From contig JACYXH010000310.1 in NCBI GenBank assembly GCA_026745465.1, positions 4,571,501 through 4,635,500 of the forward strand: DNA of 64,000 bases, in the 5' to 3' direction. The notes under the pieces were generated by a model. The model searched no databases and had not been told where the DNA came from. It saw nothing but the letters and a program-made list of their open reading frames with translations. This stretch comes from Lota lota (Eukaryota > Chordata > Actinopteri > Gadiformes > Lotidae). Positions 37,537 to 47,565 of the stretch are shown piece by piece; position 1 is the first letter of the stretch; each line of letters opens with the position of its first letter. The position numbers were made by a program, and so were the translations under genes.

Positions 37537-40500
37537 CTGCTGCTGCTCATGCTAATTAATGCAGCCGTACACACTATAACTCTCATTTATGGTGCCAGTA
37601 TTGATGAACTCAGGACAAAACACACATGACAGCAGAGCCCTTGAATGCAAACAGAAATGAATAAGCCTGCACTACTAATACAGAGTACCATACGTGCCAC
37701 TATGGCTACCATACATACCATACATACTGCTCAAAGCCACGTTTCTGCATCAGTTTCATAACAACATGAGGGTTTTTTTTACATACGTTTTGGTTACGCC
37801 TTTAGTGTTATAACGAGGCGAGGTGAAATGGGCGACAACATTGGGATCCCCTAAGGAGAATTTCCAGACTCCCAATGCGGAGCATGGAGGGAGTGATGTT
37901 GTGAGGGTTCTCTCATCCCATGAGCAACCACCGGCCATTACTGTACACCACACACACACACAAACACAGACACACAATCACACACACATCCCCAAATTAC
38001 ATTATATATAGCAAATAATACAATAACCATAATAACTACAACAGTTATTATAGAAGTGCACTCTCCTCCCCACCCCTACCAACCCCCTCCCTACACACAA
38101 ACACACACACACGCTACACACACATACACCATCCTCCTTTGCGTCGTTACTGTGGGCAAGATGAATTTTGTGCGTCTTCAAGCCCCTCAGCTACACATAC
38201 ACACACACACACACACTATACACACACACACGCACGCACAGGGAATAATGAAAATGGAGTACCAATTCCATTCTGCGGACGCCTCCCGTGGAAAACAACG
38301 GGAGTGTGATGGGGGAAGAGGGCCCGTAATAAAAGGAGATTGGCAGGCTGATGCACGTTGCGCCAGTAAGAATTGATACGTGTGTGTGCGCGCATGCTGA
38401 GCTTACAAAGTAATGGAGGCGTTGATTGAAATTGAAATGCTGTGTGGGGTTGAGCGAGATTTGTCAGAGTGGAGACGGGATAGGGGAACCTTAGGGCTGC
38501 TTTCAGGAGGAGCGGTTAGCTAATGCTTTGATTCCACGCGCTGACTCGCCGTTAAATAAACAACGCGGCGATGCCTTGATCTCGGCTGAACGAGATAATC
38601 CGGAGTCATATGAGAGGAATATTACAATAGTCCTTTTAAAAGATTTGACATTTAGTAATGTATAGGGTTCGGTCGCCCACCCCCATGTCTCTTTCAGGGA
38701 CGATTGTGTGATGTCAACGGTTACCCTAATTTGCACTTGAAGTGTGTTGAAGTGTATTTTTGTTATTCTCACTGCACATCACTGCTATACTGAAACTCAA
38801 ACACCCCTACCTGTCATGTAAAGGCCTTGTCACATTTCATGTCCAATGCCAAAATGTCAGTCATCACACTGCTCCTACTGTCAGGTGACAGCTGTACTCA
38901 ACAGCAGTGTGCAGGTGTGTAAGGTAACGTGTCAGATCAGGACACACTCCACAGAGAGATTCCTCAAGACTCAATACTTGAAAATATCGATCTTAATTTA
39001 TCTATCGTGTTATCTTTCCGCAGAATATTCCTGTTAAACCCGTCAGAGTATACATACCGAGTAATATATATATATATTTGTCTGAATGTCCCCGCCAGGA
39101 CAGAGAGCTTTAGATAATGACAACCAAGCAAAAGAAGAGCTCTTGTGTAAAGAAGGTCTCAGATAAATAAAGTATTTTTCAGTTCACACATCTTTCTTTC
39201 TCAACATTGCATTTTTTTTTCTTGCAGTTAATAAATTCTCTTCTTTAGGATCTGAATGTCACGATGCAATACAATACTTAAAACATCCAACCGGTGGATT
39301 TGAAAAGAAAAAACAATTGTAGAAATATTGAGTTTTTCGTTCTTTGTTCGTTTTTCCCTTCTGTTTTTGTTTTGATGAAGATCTGAAAGAGACTGTCATC
39401 GCCTCTTTTATTTTAAACGTCTGTGGGGAGGAAATATGCTAATCGAACGAAGACGCTCTCTCTCTCCACACTCAAAATAACAAGTGCTGGTGCTTCACTC
39501 AACAACTTCTTCACTTTGTACCAAGTTCCTCCTGACCTCTGGTTTTACGAGCTGTGCAAAGTAAATAACGGCTTTTCAGAGTGCCTGATTCATAAGAGGG
39601 TGGTTGACCAGTCTAATGGTGCGGCTTTAGCAAAGGGAGGGGTGACTTTAAGATGGGTGTCGTTTCACGGCGCCTCGTGTTTGGTTTCCCAGCACTTTGT
39701 CTGTTATCTGTAGCACCAGCGGCTGCCAGGCAGAAGAGACAGATGGTAATACGAAGCGTGGCATCGCGTACGACCAGCCAGCCGGCTTGATTAATCCTTA
39801 ATCATTGTTGATTGCTTGTTGTTGCTGTTCTGTTTGATGCTGCGTGTTTAATCTAAGCTTACCAGAGAAACATTGACTCGGCTCCGCTCTAGTCTAGCAC
39901 AATGATGATTATGGACTATGTCCATACTTTTGTATGGCTTTATTAATGTAAGCATATTACACAGATAATGATGTTGGCTGCTTGGTACTATTAGACATCC
40001 CTCACACTCAGCCACCTTGAGTGTTGTTCTATGTGTTTGTCTATCATATTGTGTGGAAGATGGCCGCATTTAAATATAATGACAGCTGAAAACACACTAT
40101 GCCTTACTTATAATGACGCCCCTTTGTGTTTAGGGTCTCCAGACCCGGGTAACCAAGGGTGTGGATCCGCGCATCAAAGCTTCGCTCCGTTACCTCTCCC
40201 TCTGCCGGTGCTACCAGCATGTGAACGCTAAACGCTAACCACTCTGTCTCTTTTTGTCAACACTATTTGACATAAATAAATGGACCGAGGACTCAATCGT
40301 ATTATATGAGCTACATCTGTGTTTACCCGGCCGTGACGCATCCAGGCCCCATTAAACCTCAGACTCACCAGGCATGGCGTCTAATAACGCCGGCTGCAGC
40401 GCGCGGGCCGGAACCAACCAAGGCGCACGCCTTCCCCCTCCCCAGAAAATTGGTTTTTGATAAGGACGATAAATCTGTTCTCCTCCGCCCCACTCAAAAC

Positions 40501-40592
40501 AATGTCACTTTGACACTTGCCTCATAAAGAAAATGTAAAAAGCAATAACAGACCACTGATGTGACCCCGGTTCTTCTTCTTCGTCTCTTCAG

Positions 40593-40787
40593 GTGGAGTC
40601 CCCGCTAGCGGTGGACGCGGTCCTGGGAGAGGCGGCGTTCTCCGTCACCGACGACAAGGTGTCCATCACGGAGCTGCGCGTGCACGCCGTGTCGGGCCTC
40701 AGCCTGACGCTGCAGCCCAGCCCCGGCAACAGCCACACCATGGTCGCCAAGGCAACGGGCCTCCAGACCCTCACTGCGCCGAAGCAG
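40593..40787 (+). CDS. tmem132e: tmem132e exon E (ectodomain)
   Basis: Exon of exactly 65 codons, phase 0 at both ends. The acceptor is cgtctcttcag at 40592 and the donor CAG|gtacga at 40787/40788. The translation runs VESPLAVDAVLGEAAFSVTD, DKVSITELRVHAVSGLSLTL, QPSPGNSHTMVAKATGLQTL and TAPKQ. This is the Ig-like segment of TMEM132 just before the membrane-proximal domain. The pattern ...VLGE...VT..KVSIT.L......GLSL.L.PSPG..H is shared with TMEM132E. It joins exon D (...TALK) to exon F (EASLSIWMYF...) without a gap. Confidence 0.95.
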
Positions 40788-41317
40788 GTACGATATTGTG
40801 TGATGTGTTTTTGTTTTTTGTTTTTTTTACGCCCCCACGACCAACTCCTCCACTGGCTACGATAAAATGTCAGTTTTAACTACGTATTATATATACATAT
40901 TATGAATGTGTATTATAATACCCACTTACGATTATTTTATTTGCTTTCTTTTTATTATTATTGTGCTCCAGTGGCTTGAACCACAGGCCGTATAAAATGA
41001 CGGTTGAAGGCAGCCTTAAATGTCACACTCTCTCTTAGCAGTGATAATACAAAGTGGGCAGGATTAGATGGCTAGTTTGTTTATCGGTTTGAAAGGACAG
41101 CTGGTTGTTTCTTGAAACAATGTCTGCAGTTGGCGTTTTCTAAGTGGCAGGCAGAATGCCGCACCAGTAAGTAGTGTAGTTATTTTATGATTATCGTAGC
41201 TACAATTTTCAAATCCCCAACCTAAAATAACTTGTACTTTGTATCAAACTACAAGTCCCAAGGGCACTGCTGTGTGCTATAGTGGGGATTTAAGAGATGT
41301 CTTGGGTGGCAGAAATC

Positions 41318-41580
41318 TCTCTCTCTCTCTTTGTCTCTACTCTCGCTCTCTCTTTGTCTCTACTCTCGCTCTCTCTTTGTCTCTAATATCTCTCTCTTTC
41401 TCTACTCTCTCTCTTTGTCTCTACTCTCACTCGCTCTCTCTACTCTCTCTCTTTGTCTCTAATATCTCTCTCTCTCTTTCTCTACTCTCTCTCTCCCTCT
41501 CTCTTGCTCACTCCCTTTTATCTCTCTCTTTCTCTCTCTCTCCTTCTCTCCTTTCTTCCTCTCCCTCTCTCTGTCTCTCC
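41318..41580. repeat. CT-rich low-complexity tract
   Basis: Irregular TCTCTCTTTGTCTCTAC units of about 25 bp recur several times, with ordinary CT runs between them. Confidence 0.85.
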
Positions 41581-41673
41581 TAGTCCTACTCCTGGGACTC
41601 AGGCTCTTTACAGTTCTCACAAAGAACTAATTGGCAACGGTTCACCCAAACATCTATTTGGTGTGGGCACATA

Positions 41674-41920
41674 GGTGTGTGTGTGTGTGTGTTTTTTGTG
41701 TATGTCGTGTGTGTGCGAGCAATTGTTGTATGCATATATCAGTGTATGTATGTGATGGACTTTGCTTGTTCCCATGTCTGCTCGTATGTGTGATTGTGCT
41801 TGTGTTATTTGTCTTTTTGTGTGTGAATTCATGTGTGTGTGTGCGTGCATGTGTGTGTGTGTGTGTTCCTGCCTGCCTGCATTCACGCATTCTTGTGTGT
41901 GTGTGTGTGTGCGTGAATGC
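41674..41920. repeat. GT-rich low-complexity tract
   Basis: Several short GT runs (about 41675-41691, 41829-41866, 41895-41912) are separated by unique sequence. Confidence 0.8.
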
Positions 41921-42569
41921 TTGTTTGTTGGTCTGCGGGTGACAGGGTTTCTGCTCGTTTTCTTTATAACTTATTTCCATTAGCTTGACAGATGCCAACC
42001 CAGGCAATAACAACCCCACCAAGCTCCAGTGGGAAGAGAGGGGTTGAAGAGAGAGGGGGAGAGAAAGAGAGGGAGAAAGAGAGAGGGGGCGGGGGTCTGT
42101 ATTAAATTCACATTTTTCTTGCTTTCCGCTTCTTGGCCACCTTGAAATTTAATTATTGTAATGCATTGTCCTAAGTGCTCTCCGAGGCCAATCCATAAAA
42201 AGCAACCACTCCTTATGCCGGTCCAGCTCTCTGAGGAGGCCCATAGCTATTTCAAGCCATTTGATTGTGTTGCCCACGAAATAAATATATATAAACTCCC
42301 TGTCCCCCTTATAAATGTTACTCTGGGAATGGATAGAAACTTTATAGTATGTGTATAATATATTGTTGCTGTTGACAATTAAAGTCGCTTTGTATTAACA
42401 CATTTTTTAACACAAATCTTCCCAAAGTCCAGTAAAACTGACTTGCAGGTGCCAGCCTATTATTCTAAGTTACAAACTTGAACGGTGCAGTTTAAATGTC
42501 TCACTCGTGTAATGGAGTTACTCAGGAATTATGTTGTAAGATGGTATTAAATGTAATATCAAAAAGTCA

Positions 42570-42960
42570 CCTTCAACGCGCTATTATTTAAGCTACTCAA
42601 ATTGTTGGTTTCACTTCCTTTTATTCATATTTGTTTCGACCAATCATGTTGCTGGAGGCAGGGATCTGAAAGCATGTAATTGGCGAACACAAACATGGCA
42701 GCAGGAAGTAAACTGTAAAAAAGTGTATTTAAAGGTTTCGTGTCCACACCATGTAAACTGGCCACTGTATAAATACAGTTACATATACAATAATAATACA
42801 ATTGTTAAAATCCCTTTCTTAAAGCTTCATCCATTCGCACAAATTAGTTATCTTTGTTAATATCTCCGTAACGAAACAGGGAATCAAGGCGTATCTCCAC
42901 CCCTTGCAGTCTTTGGTTTCTGGCCTAGGCTCTTGATCCCAGATTAGACTTTAGGTGATG
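42570..42960. repeat. Unnamed dispersed repeat, copy 2 (diverged)
   Basis: This has the same block order as the copies near 33.6 and 55.7 kb but is shorter and more diverged: TCGACCAATCATGTTGCTGG, TAAAGGTTT, ACTGGCCACTGTA, TTGTTAAAAT, AATATCTCCGTAACG and TTGGTTTCTGGCC. It lacks the AGAAGAGGACTGATAAC segment. Confidence 0.5.
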
Positions 42961-43235
42961 AGGTCTTGGTGTCTGCCTGTCTATTATCTGGGATGGACTG
43001 ATACACTGGGTGGATATAAGACATCTGCCAGTGGCTCAGTGGTCATACAGGTTCTACACATAGAAAGGATATACTACAGTACAGTATGTAATGCATGATG
43101 GAGGACACACAACAACAACAGAACATCTGCTGCCATGCCGCATTACTAGACACAAGAATCTTCCTTTTGGACACCAGAGCTCATATTTTTTTTAGTAAAC
43201 ACAGGAGCAGCACACACACACCTGAAGCACGCTCA

Positions 43236-43239
<4 letters not shown>

Positions 43240-43282
<43 letters not shown>
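43240..43282. repeat. (CA)n microsatellite
   Basis: Perfect CA array of about 43 bp. Confidence 0.95.
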
Positions 43283-43287
<5 letters not shown>

Positions 43288-45132
43288 ACGTTTGAGCCTC
43301 AAACTATGGAACAAGTTGTGCCCCTGCAGTTCACCATTGTGAAGTAGTTGTCTCATATACCATCCCCAATATAAAACACTCTCCATCCCTTGATCTGTTT
43401 CTTTAAAAATAATTGTACTGTCCGCTATATTATAGACTATAGGGCATAATGCTGGAGGATGCTATCGTTGATGTATTATTTAATGTGGATGGAATCAAAG
43501 GGCTCCTTCATCTGGACATGACTTGAAAATAGAGCCTTTGCCTCCTCTGGCATCGGCCCACAAAACATCTGGTCCCGCAGCCTTCGAGACAGCATTAGGA
43601 TGAGCATTTACAAAAGAAAGCGACTTCAGAGAGAGACGTCCTTTTAAGGAGCAGAAGAAAAGACTACAGACACTTGATGCCTTGATGATGCAGACATGGC
43701 CTTATCATGCCATACTTGTCTGTTGCAGATTGTTACGAAGGGCCTTGGCTTTATGCTGCGTTTGTTTGTAGTCAGAGTTGGCGAGTATAAAGTCGGAAAC
43801 AGTCCATCAACTTGGTTCAATAACATTGTCGATTTTGACTGTTAAAGTTACGATGTGATTCACTTTTTAATACAGCTTATAACTACACAATAGCTTTATA
43901 TTTCAGTGTTATAGGTTCAAATAACTTGTGTATCTGTAGACTGATAGAGCTAAAGCATATCATGCTGAAAGTCACACTTCGATGCATTGAAAAAGTAAAA
44001 GGTATTAGAAAGCCAGGCATGTGGATATGACTTTGGATCGGGAGCTGGGGGTTGCCCGACTTTCCGACCAGGAACTCAGAGTTTAGTTTTTAAAATTATT
44101 ATTATTATTATTTTGTTTATGTTGAAGTCGGAAATGCCCAGTTCCGACATATAATTGAACGCAGTACTAGTCCTGTTTTACCCTCTCTGTGCCGGTGTCA
44201 TAGCAGGAGTACAGACATGCAGCTGTAGCTAATTACTTTTAATTATGGGTCTGTTCCCGGTATGCCCGTTTATAGGTATGAGATAGTACGGGTTGTCTGT
44301 ACTCATGTTCTGGTGCCCTGTCATGAATCAGGCCCATAATTACTGGCCTGTAGGCTTGGACCCATACAAATGTCAACAATACTACGACACATACAAGAAA
44401 AAGAGGGAGAAAAAAAAAGACAAAGAAAGGCTATTTTCCACTATTTGAGACAAGCTAGCCCAGAGTGACTTTAAGAAAGAACAGAGGAGCGGAGATGGGT
44501 TAAGTATGTGTATGAGCCGTGCGTTTTTGGGGTTTAAAATACATTGATGTATTGTGCTGTGTTGCGAGGCTGTGTGTCTGGTTGCCTTTTGGGTGTTTGT
44601 TATGGTCATTCCTGCCCCCTGTTCCTTCTCACTGCTTTAATGTGTGCCCTTATCAGAGCAGGTCTTTCCAGTGGTTAGTCAAATTGTTTATTTGGGTGGT
44701 GTTGGTGGGTGGGGACCAGGGGGGACGTGTGGGAGGCTCAAACACTGCGTGTTTAGTCTTGTGTTTTAGAGTACTTTAGATGTTGGGAGACGTTTCAGAG
44801 ATTTAGGGATAAGAGCAAGGCCACGGCTTCAAAGGCCCATTTGGGCACAGATATTCAAATCCGACGCAGGGCCCTGATGAGAGAGGAAGCCAATTAGTAA
44901 AAACAAAAAAAAGGAAGAAAAAAAAAGAAGAAAAGCGAGAGAAACACAACGAAAATCCCATTCATCATCTGTCAGATTGGGGCCCCTGTTGTGTGGTGTT
45001 CCTTTATTTATTTAGCAGCACAAAAAAAAAGAAAACGATTTTATTGAGCGTTTGCAAAAGAGAAAACATCAAAACCGCTGCTCCGGGCTTGTATCCAACC
45101 GTGTGTTGTCTGTGCTTTTCCCTCCTCGACAG

Positions 45133-46284
45133 GAAGCCAGTCTGTCCATCTGGATGTACTTCAGCGACGGCACTGCCGCCCCCCTCACCTACTTCGACCC
45201 CAAGGACTACAACCTGAACGCGTCCACGCTGGACGACCGGCTGGTGTCGGTGCTGCAGGAGCCCCCCCCGCGCTGGCCCGTGGTGGTGGCGGAGGGCGAG
45301 GGTGCCGGGGAGGCCCTGCGGGTGGAGATGACCATCTGCGAGGCCTGCCAGAAGACCAAGCGCAAGAGCGTCATCTCCTCCGCCGGCGTCTCCGTCAAGG
45401 TACGCTTCGGCCCCGAGGAGGACTCGGAGGAGGAGGACGAAGCCAACGCGGAGGGCGACGCCGCCGCCGCCGCCACGGCGCCCTCCGTCACCCGCCGGCC
45501 CCCGGTCGTCGTGGAGACCAACGTGGGCGAGAGGGCGTACGACGCGTCCAACGAGCAGCCTGCCAGCGTGCCCATCGACTACACCAACTTCCCCACCCTC
45601 GTCGGCCACCGGGAGCGGCCGACAGAGGGCGGGAAGCCCAGGGGGGCGGGGGCGGAGGAGGAGGAGGAGGAGGAGGAAGACGAGGATGACGACTTCCTCC
45701 ACCCGCCGCGCAACATGACGGACCTGGAGATCGGCATGTACGCCCTGCTGGGGGTGTTCTGCCTGGCCATCCTGGTGTTCCTCATCAACTGCATCGTGTT
45801 CGTGCTCAAGTACCGGCACAAGCGCATCCCCCCCGAGGGCCAGGCCAACGTGGACCACTCCCACCACTGGGTGTTCCTGGGCAACGGCCAGCCGCTGCGC
45901 ACCCAGGGGGGCGAGCTGTCGCCCCAGCTGGCCGAGAGCCCCGGCAACCCCCTGGAGGGGGGCGGGGTGCCCACCTGTTGCCACGGGGACCACCACAGCA
46001 GCGGCAGCTCGCAGACCAGCGTGCAGAGCCAGGTGCACGGCCGCGGCGACGGCAGCTCCGGGGGCTCGTCCAAGGCGGAGCCGGGCGAGGACGGAGGCTC
46101 GCCCACCTCCAAACGGAAGCGGGTCAAGTTCACCACGTTCAGCACGCTGCCCACCGAGGAGCTGCCCTACAACTCCATCCCCATCGCGGACGAGGAGGAC
46201 ATCCAGTGGGTGTGCCAGGACATGGGCTTCCAGGACCCGGCGGAACTGCACGACTACATGCGCAGAATAAAGGAGATTGCGTGA
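45133..46284 (+). CDS. tmem132e: tmem132e last exon F (stalk, TM helix, cytoplasmic tail)
   Basis: Terminal exon of 383 codons plus TGA at 46282-46284, entered at phase 0 after cctcctcgacag. Exon-local residues 1-96 finish the ectodomain: EASLSIWMYFSDGTAAPL first, a CEACQKTKRKS block near 69-79, and VKVRFG near 91-96. Residues about 97-197 form a low-complexity stalk with an Ala run and a Glu/Asp run (45652-45693). An NMTD sequon comes just before the membrane. Residues 200-225 (45730-45807) are the transmembrane helix (IGMYALLGVFCLAILVFLIN...), followed by basic KYRHKR. The tail has HSHHWVFLGNGQPLR (from 242), a Gly/Ser-rich stretch with HGRGDGSSGGS, KRKRVKFTTFST (328-338) and the terminus YMRRIKEIA. 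These tail blocks point to TMEM132E, not the other paralogues. In mammals TMEM132E is linked to hearing (DFNB99), and fish tmem132e to hair-cell function. The exon is very GC- and CpG-rich. Confidence 0.95.
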   Translation, partial: EASLSIWMYFSDGTAAPLTYFDPKDYNLNASTLDDRLVSVLQEPPPRWPVVVAEGEGAGEALRVEMTICEACQKTKRKSVISSAGVSVKVRFGPEEDSEEEDEANAEGDAAAAATAPSVTRRPPVVVETNVGERAYDASNEQPASVPIDYTNFPTLVGHRERPTEGGKPRGAGAEEEEEEEEDEDDDFLHPPRNMTDLEIGMYALLGVFCLAILVFLINCIVFVLKYRHKRIPPEGQANVDHSHHWVFLGNGQPLRTQGGELSPQLAESPGNPLEGGGVPTCCHGDHHSSGSSQTSVQSQVHGRGDGSSGGSSKAEPGEDGGSPTSKRKRVKFTTFSTLPTEELPYNSIPIADEEDIQWVCQDMGFQDPAELHDYMRRIKEIA

Positions 46285-46680
46285 GATCCGCGGCAGGGCG
46301 GCGCTGGGTCAAATGGGGAAGGGATGGAGGGGAGTCTTTTCGGGGGTGGGGGAGGGGGGGGGGGGGGGAAGTACATGTCTTTGTTAAGATGTGATACGGT
46401 TTCACAAACGATACGGCCCACGGTTTTGAGTTTGTTTTCGTTCTGTTTGTTTCTGCCGGGTTTAGTGTTGCACAGTGCTGGTGTCCCATACACGCTTACT
46501 TTTTTTCAAGATGGAAAAAAAAAATGTAGTTCAAGGAAAGCCAAAGACCACTACAGAGGGTGTACATCACAAATAAAATATGGCTTTTCAGGGGATGATC
46601 CATTTCATGTAGCAAGAATATGATACATTGTGTTTCAAGGCTACCCCTTGAAATAAAATGTTGGCATGGGAAGCACTGGA
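46285..46680 (+). other. tmem132e: tmem132e 3' UTR with candidate poly(A) signals
   Basis: Sequence directly after the TGA. A G-rich run (about 46343-46369) lies near the start. AATAAA hexamers at 46572-46577 and 46652-46657 are the first plausible polyadenylation signals. Further AATAAA hexamers at 48544-48549 and 48694-48699 could end a longer form of about 2.4 kb. Which site is used cannot be told from the sequence. Confidence 0.6.
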
Positions 46681-47171
46681 TTCAACGCAGATTTGAGAAG
46701 AGCTGCTGAACTCTTACATTGAAGGAGGATAGGGAGCTTGATACACACAGGAGAGTTTAAGAGTGCTTGACTTACAGTTCAAGCTCTTTTTCTTAATCTA
46801 CTGTATCAGAACTCTTAGACTAAAAGACGAAGAGGCCTTTGATGAACACGTACCTGTAAAAGACTCAGAAAGATACATTATTATTACCGTCGTATATTGT
46901 TTTCATTTTTGCCGAATTAGGAAAGATATTTCCTGTAATAGCAAAACATATTTTCTCCATCAGTGTTCTGGCTGGAACACATTCTGTGATTTGTATTGGA
47001 GTTCGTTCACCCCTCCCCTTTAATTTGTCAACATTCCACGAGTAGTCAAGTGCAGTGCCCTACAGTCATTCACATCCTCACCCAAGCTGATGCCTTATAC
47101 AACAGGTCACAGTTAACACTCCTTTTATGGAGGTGCACTCCCTGTCGGGTCATTCCTACTCACTATTCATA

Positions 47172-47206
47172 TTATTATTGTTATTATTATTATTATTATT
47201 ATTATA
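47172..47206. repeat. (TTA)n array
   Basis: TTA trinucleotides with one TTG interruption. Confidence 0.9.
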
Positions 47207-47460
47207 AATGGTGTAGTAGCGACTGTAACATACTACTGCTGACGCTACATCGTATGGGAAACGAGTAAAAGCTCGTAACACGTGACCGTCTCCGACATTC
47301 TCTGCATGTAAAGAGATCGTGAGGCACAATCAAGAATCTACGCTTTATCTTTTTGTTATTTCCAAAGTTGTAAATGTTGGGATTGTAATTATGTAATCCC
47401 TCTTACGCATTACTGAGGTGAAATATGTTATCATGAATCACATGCATGCCATGTTAGGCC

Positions 47461-47565
47461 TACATACATACATTCATGCATACGTACGTACATCATGTAT
47501 TCATGCATACATACATACACAAACTACATACATACATACATTCATTCATTCATTCACGTATGTGT
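47461..47565. repeat. ATAC/ATTC tetranucleotide repeats
   Basis: CATA-type and CATT-type tetramers alternate (TACATACATACATTCATGC and similar) over about 100 bp. Confidence 0.85.

Larger units (their letters stand above)
31910..40592 (+). other. tmem132e: tmem132e intron D-E
   Basis: Phase-0 intron of about 8.7 kb. It carries copy 1 of an unnamed repeat family (33600-34290), a 67-bp minisatellite (35231-35482), GT arrays (35816-35884, 37131-37162, 37494-37533), a hAT-like end (36650-36817), and CA-rich patches around 37950-38240. A short (GGA)n patch is at 32394-32415. The segments 32150-33580, 34300-35220 and 38300-40580 hold nothing I can name; 39720-39830 and 38400-38580 look like unique, possibly constrained sequence. 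Confidence 0.85.
40788..45132 (+). other. tmem132e: tmem132e intron E-F
   Basis: Phase-0 intron of about 4.3 kb. It holds CT-rich sequence (41318-41580), GT-rich sequence (41674-41920), purine-rich sequence (42040-42090), copy 2 of the unnamed repeat family (42570-42960), a CA array (43240-43282) and a patch at 44010-44160 resembling a teleost repeat with GTCGGAA/TTCCGAC motifs. The segments 42150-42340 and 43460-43690 look like unique, possibly conserved non-coding DNA. No gene is seen. Confidence 0.85.

Noticed and set aside
44010..44160. Possible MITE with GTCGGAA / TTCCGAC words
   Set aside because: No clean terminal inverted repeats or target duplication could be defined.
45393..45405. 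AAG|GTACGC inside exon F as a splice donor
   Set aside because: The frame continues through the acidic stalk into the TM helix and tail with no other acceptor nearby.
45004..46251. Long open frame (about 415 codons) on the minus strand opposite tmem132e exon F
   Set aside because: It is the complement of a GC-rich, codon-biased exon in which stops are rare on the other strand. It has no family similarity, and its far end runs into intron and poly-A/T sequence.
45978..46394. Open frame on the plus strand overlapping the end of exon F in another frame
   Set aside because: It is an Arg/Gly/Pro-rich shadow of the real TMEM132E tail, caused by GC-rich codons.
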